The notes below the pieces were generated by a model that saw only the letters and a list, made by a program, of their open reading frames with translations, made no database searches and was not told the DNA's origin. From Nocardioides sp. (GTDB lineage: Bacteria; Actinomycetota; Actinomycetes; Propionibacteriales; Nocardioidaceae), in assembly GCF_025965415.1 (NCBI RefSeq), contig NZ_JAOPWY010000050.1:1-43558 (forward strand): a stretch of DNA of 43,558 nucleotides, in the 5' to 3' direction. Positions within the stretch are counted from its first letter, which is position 1; each line of letters opens with the position of its first letter. Position numbers and translations under genes: made by a program. This document shows positions 34,628 to 43,558 of the stretch, piece after piece.

Positions 34628-35785
34628 TCAGCCGGCGGGGCTGACCTCGACGTCGGGGGTGAGAGTGCCACCCTCGTTGACGTAGGCCCAGTAGGAGACC
34701 TTCTCCTTCGGAACGTCGCCGTTCTCGTCGAAGGAGATCTCCTTGCTGAGGCCGTCCGCGGAGTAGGCGTCGACGAATGCCTCGACGTCCTCGCGGGTGC
34801 GGGCACCGTCGTCCAGCGCGGCCAGGAAGACGCTCATCGCGTCGAAGCCCTCGGCTGCGTAGGCGCCCGGAGCGTTGCCGAACTCCTCCTCGAAGTCGGC
34901 AGCGAAGGTGCTGTCGCCCTCAATGGGGGCGCAGGGGCACATCACGATGGCACCCTCACCGGCGTCGCCGACGGCGTTGCCGAAGTCGGAGCCGTAGAGG
35001 CCGTCACCACCGATGAAGGGTGCGTCGATGCCGGCGTCGCGCATCTGCTTGAGCAGCGGCGCGGCCTCGGCGATGTAGCCACCGTAGAAGACGGCGTCGG
35101 GCTCGGCCGACTCCATCTTGGAGATGGTCGGGGCGAAGTCGGTCTGGCCGACCTGCGTCTTGTCGCGCTGCACCATCGCGTCGCCGAGGGTCTCCTCGAC
35201 ACGGTCGGCCAGGGGCTCGCCGTAGGCCTCGGAGTTGTCGACCACGAACACCTGGGAGGCGCCGAGCTCCTCGGTGAGGTACTTGGCGATGGCCGCACCC
35301 TGGTAGTCGTCGTAGGGGACGATGCGGTGGAAGACCGGGGACGGGTCGTCCTGGGTCAGGTCGGTCGCGGTGGCCGACTGGCTGATCATGGTGACGCCTG
35401 CGTCGCCGTAGATCGCCTTGGTCGCCCGGGTCTCACCGGAGAACGCGCCGCCGATGACACCGATGAACGAGTCGTCACCGGCGATCTGCGTCGCGACCGG
35501 GGTCGCCTTGGCCGGGTCGCCCTCGGTGTCGAACTTCTCGATCGTGACGTCGCAGTCGTCGTTGTCCCACTGCTTCAGCGCCAGCTCGGCACCGTCGACG
35601 GACGGGAGGACGATGCTGGCGTTGGCGCCGGACAGGGCACCCATCACGCCGATCTTGAAGTTGCAGTCGTCGCCAGCAGCGTCGCCGCCACCGCCGCCGG
35701 TGTCAGTCGTGCCGCAGGCGCTGAGCGCCAGCCCGGCGACAGCCGCCAAAGCGACTGCCTGCCACGTCTTGGATGAGCGGATCAT
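34628..35785 (-). CDS. livK: Branched-chain amino acid ABC transporter substrate-binding lipoprotein
   Basis: A 385-residue type I periplasmic-binding-fold lipoprotein. MIRSSKTWQAVALAAVAGLA leads to a canonical LSAC lipobox (Cys24), then a Gly/Asp linker and the mature domain FKIGVMGALSG. Later motifs are GGAFSGETRATKAIYGDAGV, SQSATATDLTQD and GGDGLYGSDF. It captures leucine, isoleucine, valine or a related amino acid and delivers it to LivHM. ATG 35785 has a GGAG ribosome site. It is the first gene of livKHMGF; the exact ligand cannot be read. Confidence 0.94.
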   Translation of the reverse strand: MIRSSKTWQAVALAAVAGLALSACGTTDTGGGGGDAAGDDCNFKIGVMGALSGANASIVLPSVDGAELALKQWDNDDCDVTIEKFDTEGDPAKATPVATQIAGDDSFIGVIGGAFSGETRATKAIYGDAGVTMISQSATATDLTQDDPSPVFHRIVPYDDYQGAAIAKYLTEELGASQVFVVDNSEAYGEPLADRVEETLGDAMVQRDKTQVGQTDFAPTISKMESAEPDAVFYGGYIAEAAPLLKQMRDAGIDAPFIGGDGLYGSDFGNAVGDAGEGAIVMCPCAPIEGDSTFAADFEEEFGNAPGAYAAEGFDAMSVFLAALDDGARTREDVEAFVDAYSADGLSKEISFDENGDVPKEKVSYWAYVNEGGTLTPDVEVSPAG

Positions 35786-35959
35786 GGATCACTCCGTATT
35801 TCAGTGGGCTGTCCACCTCGGCAGCCTCGTGCCGGGAACCTAACACCCTGCATGTGGCCCAGGACACGATTGAGTGCCCCAAGATGCGCGCCGTTGCCGT
35901 TTCGTGACCAACCGGTCTGTACCGGAAACGATCCCGGAACTCAGCGTGGTATCGGGGCG
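35786..35959. promoter_or_regulatory. livK upstream region with small hairpin
   Basis: 174 bases between the pdtaR stop and the livK start, both on the minus strand. CCGGT-CTGT-ACCGG (35912-35925) can form a 5-bp hairpin that could end pdtaR transcription, and a GTTTC/GAAAC pair flanks it. The livK promoter must lie here, but I cannot place it. Confidence 0.35.
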
Positions 35960-36616
35960 TCAGACCGAGGTGTCACCGAGCCCCTGCCGGGCGCCGAGTC
36001 CGGCCACCCCGTGCTCGACCACTCCGTCGGCCACCTGCTTCATCGACAGGCGCAGGTCCATGGCGGTCTTCTGGATCCAGCGGAAGGCGTCGGGCTCGCT
36101 CAGCCCGAGCTGCTCCTGCAGCACACCCTTGGCCCGGTCGACGGACTTGCGGGTCGCCAGGGACTCCTGCAGGTCCGAGACCTCCTGCTCCAGGACGGTG
36201 ATCTCGGCATAGCGGCTGACGGCCATCTCGATGGCGGGCACGAGGTCGCCCCGCTGGAACGGCTTCACGAGGTAGGCCATCGCGCCGGCATCGCGTGCGC
36301 GCGCCACGAGGTCGCGCTGCGAGAAGGCGGTGAGGATGACGACCGGCGCGATGCGCTCGGCCGCGATCGCCTCGGCGGCGGCGATGCCGTCCAGCACCGG
36401 CATCTTCACGTCGAGGATGACGAGGTCGGGGCGCAGCTCGCGCGCCAGCTCGATCGCCCGCTGCCCGTCGCCGGCCTGGCCGACCACGTCGTACCCCTCC
36501 TCGCCGAGCATCTCGGCGAGGTCCATCCGGATGAGCGCCTCGTCCTCGGCGATGACGACACGGCGTACGTCGTCGCTCGGCGTCGGGGCGGGGCTGGAGT
36601 CAACGGGCTGCGTCAC
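35960..36616 (-). CDS. pdtaR: ANTAR-type response regulator (PdtaR ortholog)
   Basis: A 218-residue two-component regulator. The receiver domain (about 17-135) has acidic residues E24 and D25, phosphoacceptor Asp69 (LVILDVKMP), Thr96 and Lys118 (YLVKPF). A coiled linker (EITVLEQEVSDLQESL) joins it to a C-terminal ANTAR domain (about 150-205, SVDRAKGVLQEQLGLSEPDAFRWIQKTAMD), which binds RNA hairpins and prevents termination. In mycobacteria the ortholog PdtaR (Rv1626) pairs with the histidine kinase PdtaS; no kinase gene lies in this window. GTG 36616 lies 7 nt after TAGCCT, so the start appears leaderless. The frame is open upstream into the tRNA on the other strand, which is not coding. Confidence 0.92.
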   Translation of the reverse strand: MTQPVDSSPAPTPSDDVRRVVIAEDEALIRMDLAEMLGEEGYDVVGQAGDGQRAIELARELRPDLVILDVKMPVLDGIAAAEAIAAERIAPVVILTAFSQRDLVARARDAGAMAYLVKPFQRGDLVPAIEMAVSRYAEITVLEQEVSDLQESLATRKSVDRAKGVLQEQLGLSEPDAFRWIQKTAMDLRLSMKQVADGVVEHGVAGLGARQGLGDTSV

Positions 36617-36623
36617 GGGGGCA

Positions 36624-36629
36624 AGGCTA
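36624..36629 (-). promoter_or_regulatory. Predicted leaderless -10 box for pdtaR
   Basis: On the minus strand TAGCCT is followed by 7 nt and GTG 36616. A plus-strand TACGGT (36636-36641) 7 nt away is a candidate -10 for the tRNA, so the two promoters would be back to back. Confidence 0.55.
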
Positions 36630-36654
36630 GTCGGGTACGGTTTCCCCGCGTTCG

Positions 36655-36727
36655 GCCCCGGTAGCCCAACGGCAGAGGCGATGCTCTCAAACAGCATTCA
36701 GTGTGAGTTCGAATCTCACCCGGGGCA
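36655..36727 (+). tRNA. tRNA with CAA anticodon (Leu by codon), class I shape
   Basis: Cloverleaf read by hand. Acceptor stem GCCCCGG/CCGGGGC (36655-36661 with 36720-36726), discriminator A36727, D-arm with GG in the loop (36664-36679), anticodon stem ATGCT/AGCAT with loop CTCAAAC (anticodon CAA at 36688-36690), five-base variable loop (36698-36702), T-arm GTGAG-TTCGAAT-CTCAC. The 3' end continues CCG, so CCA is not fully encoded. The anticodon reads UUG leucine, but bacterial tRNA-Leu normally has a long variable arm, which is missing here. The charged amino acid is therefore uncertain. A candidate -10 (TACGGT) lies 13 nt upstream of the first base. Confidence 0.88.
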
Positions 36728-36735
36728 CCGCTCAC

Positions 36736-36755
36736 GCCCCGCCGCTGGCCGGGGC
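36736..36755. terminator. Weak shared hairpin between the tRNA and pyk
   Basis: GCCCCG (36736-36741) pairs with CGGGGC (36750-36755) around an 8-nt loop. It lies 8 nt after the tRNA and 26 nt after the convergent pyk stop, so it could end both transcripts. Confidence 0.4.
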
Positions 36756-36781
36756 TCAGCGGGCAGCGGTCGAGCAGGGCG

Positions 36782-38230
36782 TCAGCGCTGTCGGCGGTAG
36801 GCCGGGGCAGCCCCGTCGATCGCGTCGCCCATCCGGTGGATCCGCAGCGCGTTTGTCGACCCGGGGATGCCGGGCGGGCTGCCCGCGATGATCACCACGA
36901 GGTCGCCCTTCTTGACGCGGCCGATGTGGATGAGGGCCTCGTCGACCTGTCGCACCATCTCGTCGGTGTGCTCGACCTCGGCGCCCTGGAACGTCTCGAC
37001 GCCCCAGGTGAGGGCCAGCTGCGAGCGGGTGCGGGCCTCGGGCGTGAAGGCGAGGATCGGGATGGGGCCGCGGTAGCGGGAGAGCCGCTTGGCCGAGTCA
37101 CCGCTGACGGTGAAGGCGACGACGTACTTGGCGCCCACCGACTCGGCCACCTCGGCGGCGGCCTTGGCGATGATGCCGCCACGGGTGTGGGGCTGCCAGG
37201 TCACGGCGGCCATGTGGCTCAGGCCGTGGTCCTCGGTCGACTCCACGATCCGGGCCATCGTCTCGACGGCGAGAATGGGGTACTCCCCCACACTCGTCTC
37301 GCCCGAGAGCATCACCGCGTCGGCGCCGTCGAGGACGGCGTTGGCCACGTCGCTGGCCTCCGCGCGCGTCGGCGCGGGGGCACTGATCATCGACTCGAGC
37401 ATCTGGGTGGCGACGATGACGGGCTTGGCGTTGCGCCGCGCCTTGTCGATGATGAGCTTCTGGTGGATCGGCACGTCCTCGAGCGGGCACTCGACGCCGA
37501 GGTCGCCGCGGGCGACCATGATGCCGTCGAAGGCGTCGACGATCTCGTCGATGTTGTCGATCGCCTGGGGCTTCTCGATCTTGGCGATGACGGGCACGAA
37601 GATGCCCTCCTCGCTCATGATCGCGCGCACGTCGGCGGCGTCGGTCGCGCTGCGGACGAAGCTGAGCGCGATGAAGTCCACGCCGAGCCGCAGGGCCCAG
37701 CGCAGGTCGTCGGTGTCCTTCTCCGACAGCGCCGGCACGGAGACCGCGACACCCGGGAGGTTGATCCCCTTGTTGTTGGAGACCTTGCCGGGCACCACGA
37801 CCTCGGTCACGACGTCGGTGTCGGTGACCGACACCACCCTCAGCCGGACCTTGCCGTCGTCGATCAGCACCGGGTCGCCTGGCTTCACGTCGCCGGGCAG
37901 GCCCTTGTAGGTCGTCCCGCACTGGTGCACGTCGCCCACGACGTCGCGCGTCGTGATGGTGAACGTCGCGCCCTTCTTGAGCTTGACGGGTCCGTCGCCG
38001 AAGGTCTCCAGGCGGATCTTCGGCCCCTGCAGGTCGGCGAAGACACCGATGGCGTGGCCGGTGTCGTCGGAGGCCTGGCGGACCAGTCGGTAGACGGCTT
38101 CGTGGTCGGCGTACGCCCCGTGGCTCATGTTGAGGCGGGCCACGTCCATGCCGGCCTCGACAAGGGCTCGGATCCCCTCCGGCGTGTTCACCGCAGGGCC
38201 GAGGGTGCAGACAATCTTCGCTCTTCGCAC
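36782..38230 (-). CDS. pyk: Pyruvate kinase
   Basis: A 482-residue enzyme making ATP and pyruvate from phosphoenolpyruvate and ADP. It begins RRAKIVCTLGPA, has the substrate strand MDVARLNMSHG, the Mg-binding block VPVIAKIEKPQAIDNIDEI and MVARGDLGVE, then ATQMLESM and the C-terminal allosteric domain (about 350-482). The residue that sets potassium dependence is Lys71 (LQGPKIR); in the family Lys at this site goes with activity without K+. GTG 38230 lies 7 nt after TAGGCT with no ribosome site, so the start looks leaderless. It is followed across the tRNA by pdtaR. Confidence 0.97.
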   Translation of the reverse strand: MRRAKIVCTLGPAVNTPEGIRALVEAGMDVARLNMSHGAYADHEAVYRLVRQASDDTGHAIGVFADLQGPKIRLETFGDGPVKLKKGATFTITTRDVVGDVHQCGTTYKGLPGDVKPGDPVLIDDGKVRLRVVSVTDTDVVTEVVVPGKVSNNKGINLPGVAVSVPALSEKDTDDLRWALRLGVDFIALSFVRSATDAADVRAIMSEEGIFVPVIAKIEKPQAIDNIDEIVDAFDGIMVARGDLGVECPLEDVPIHQKLIIDKARRNAKPVIVATQMLESMISAPAPTRAEASDVANAVLDGADAVMLSGETSVGEYPILAVETMARIVESTEDHGLSHMAAVTWQPHTRGGIIAKAAAEVAESVGAKYVVAFTVSGDSAKRLSRYRGPIPILAFTPEARTRSQLALTWGVETFQGAEVEHTDEMVRQVDEALIHIGRVKKGDLVVIIAGSPPGIPGSTNALRIHRMGDAIDGAAPAYRRQR

Positions 38231-38237
38231 GTGCTTC

Positions 38238-38243
38238 AGCCTA
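38238..38243 (-). promoter_or_regulatory. Predicted leaderless -10 box for pyk
   Basis: On the minus strand TAGGCT is followed by 7 nt and GTG 38230. It lies in the 104-base gap after gltD, beyond the gltBD terminator hairpin. Confidence 0.55.
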
Positions 38244-38286
38244 GCGGGTCTTGGATCGTTCCAACGAGCACACCGCGCAGGGTGTC

Positions 38287-38332
38287 GGTGCGTGGGGCAG
38301 GTTTCGGCGCGCCAGAACCTGCCCCCCGCACC
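38287..38332 (-). terminator. gltBD terminator hairpin
   Basis: Arms 38287-38303 and 38316-38332 pair over 16 of 17 positions (one mismatch) around a 12-nt loop, starting 2 nt after the gltD stop. It has no T run, as is usual in high-GC actinobacteria. Confidence 0.8.
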
Positions 38333-38334
38333 GC

Positions 38335-39796
38335 TCAGACGACCAGTGGGCGCTCGTGCGGCTTGATCGGGGCCGGGAGCGCGGTCGAGCCGGTGAGGTG
38401 GGCGTCCACCGCGGCGGCCGCGCTGCGGCCCTCCGCGATCGCCCAGACGATCAGCGACTGCCCACGACCCACGTCGCCGGCGACGTAGACGCCGGGCACG
38501 GAGGCGGCGTACGACTCGTCGCGACGCACGTTGCCCCGCTCGTCGAGGTCCACGCCGAGCTGCTCGATCAGGCCCGGCTTCTCCGGCCCGACGAAGCCCA
38601 TGGCGAGCAGCACCAGCTGGGCCGGGATCTCGCGCTCGGTGCCCTCGACGGGCTGGAACTTCGCGTCGACCTCGACGAGGCGCAGCGCCGCGACGCGGCC
38701 GTCGGCGTCGCCCAGGAACTCCTGGGTCGAGACCGCGTAGACCCGGTCCCCGCCCTCCTCGTGGGCCGAGGAGACCTTGAACGTCATGGGGTACGTCGGC
38801 CACGGCTGGCCCGCGGGGCGGTCCTCGCCGGGGCGCGGCATGATCTCCAGCTGCGTGATCGAGCGGGCTCCCTGGCGGATCGACGTGCCGAGGCAGTCGG
38901 CACCCGTGTCGCCGCCGCCGATGATGACGACGTCCTTGTCGGTGGCGAGGATCTGCTCCGACCCGTCGGAGGTCGGCGCCTCCCCGAGCGAGGCGCGGTT
39001 GGCCTGGGGCAGGAACTCCATCGCCTGGTGGATGCCGTCGAGCTCACGGCCCGGGACCTGGAGCTCGCGGGCGTCGGTGGCGCCCATCGCCAGCACGACC
39101 GCGTCGTAGCGCGCCAGCAGCTGCGGTCCCGTGAGGTCGCCGCCGACGTCGACGCCGGCCCGGAAGACGGTGCCCTCGCGGCGCATCTGGTCGAGGCGCC
39201 GGTCGAGGTGCTTCTTCTCCATCTTGAACTCGGGGATGCCGTAGCGCAGCAGGCCGCCGATCTTGTCGGCCCGCTCGTAGACGGCGACCGTGTGGCCGGC
39301 ACGCGTGAGCTGCTGGGCCGCCGCCAGCCCGGCCGGACCGGAGCCGATCACGGCGACGGTCTTGCCCGAGAGCCACTCCGGCGGCTGCGGGCGGACGTAG
39401 CCCGAGCCCCAGGCCCGGTCGATGATCGAGACCTCGACGTTCTTGATCGTCACCGGCTCCTGGTTGATGCCGAGGACGCACGACGTCTCGCACGGCGCCG
39501 GGCACAGCCGCCCGGTGAACTCCGGGAAGTTGTTGGTCGCGTGGAGGCGGTCCATCGCGCCGTCCCAGTCGTCGCGCCAGACCAGGTCGTTCCACTCCGG
39601 GATGATGTTGCCCAGCGGGCAGCCCTGGTGGCAGAACGGGATGCCGCAGTCCATGCAGCGCCCGGCCTGGGTGGTGATGATGGGCAGCAGTGCGCGGCCG
39701 ATGCCGTCGGGATAGACCTCGTCCCAGTCGTGCACGCGCTCGGCGACGTCACGGCGCGAGGCGACCTCGCGACCGTGCTTCAAGAAGCCCTTCGGG

Positions 39797-39804
<8 letters not shown>
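38335..39804 (-). CDS. gltD: Glutamate synthase small (beta) subunit
   Basis: A 489-residue NADPH-dependent flavoprotein that feeds electrons to GltB for making glutamate from glutamine and 2-oxoglutarate. The N-terminal iron-sulfur region has [17 protein letters not shown] and CPAPCETSC. The FAD site is [17 protein letters not shown] and the NADPH site is [13 protein letters not shown]. The C-terminal [23 protein letters not shown] completes the fold. Start ATG 39804 overlaps the gltB stop by 8 nt, so the two are coupled. Length is normal for the family. Confidence 0.97.

Positions 39805-43558
<3,754 letters not shown>

Noticed and set aside
36617..36697. N-terminal extension of pdtaR into the tRNA
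   Set aside because: The frame is open, but it runs antisense through the tRNA. GTG 36616 with its -10 box is the sensible start.
36655..36727. tRNA as an integration site for a mobile island
   Set aside because: No integrase, direct repeat of the tRNA 3' end or atypical gene set lies beside it; both flanks are core genes.
36836..38488. 550-codon plus-strand open frame opposite pyk
   Set aside because: It is an antisense shadow of pyk and extends into the gltD terminator; there is no family-like sequence.

Overview
The window comes from a high-GC actinobacterial chromosome, most likely the Nocardioidaceae (Nocardioides-like). This rests on the very high GC content, the GTG-rich starts, the pdtaR/ANTAR regulator beside pyk, a DUF3068 (PorA-family) protein, a DUF2613-like microprotein and a Pol I with actinobacterial features. 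No mobile element, CRISPR array or rRNA is visible.

Layout. (1) 1-827: the 5' part of rpsA (minus, runs off the left edge). (2) 1069-5561: a phosphotransferase, a large secreted Ig-like/calcium-repeat protein and a methyltransferase. (3) 5496-13313 (minus): DUF3068 protein, acyltransferase-3 (AT3), a degenerate AT3-like protein, then MoxR, DUF58 and a transglutaminase-like protein that has lost its Cys and His. A second intact AT3 diverges at 13433. (4) 14667-26895: surface-glycan genes: a 2OG-Fe(II) oxygenase, a GT2-methyltransferase fusion, two large GT-C-like membrane proteins, a GT4, a 51-residue microprotein, a methyltransferase, a PQQ-propeller lipoprotein and two tandem Wzx-like flippases. 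(5) 26854-30693: polA, a PaaI-type thioesterase and a GNAT acetyltransferase. (6) 30784-35785: the branched-chain amino acid transporter livKHMGF. (7) 35960-43558: pdtaR, a tRNA, pyk and gltBD (gltB runs off the right edge).

How the parts fit. The core genes (rpsA, polA, liv, pdtaR, pyk, glt) form a housekeeping block. About 26 kb of accessory, mostly envelope-directed genes sits between polA and rpsA. The accessory block has what is needed to build a glycan at the membrane (GT2, GT4), flip it (two flippases), use lipid-linked sugars outside (GT-C-like proteins) and decorate it (AT3, methyltransferases, oxygenase). The MoxR-DUF58-pseudotransglutaminase operon lies in the same block.

Notable structure. 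Eight genes start 6-7 nt after a TANNNT-like -10 box with no Shine-Dalgarno, so they look leaderless. Five of six convergent gene pairs overlap at their 3' ends. One tRNA is a short-variable-loop (class I) molecule with a CAA (leucine) anticodon. Two membrane proteins in the accessory block look like pseudoenzymes of the families they sit beside. All assignments come from reading the sequence; no database search was run.
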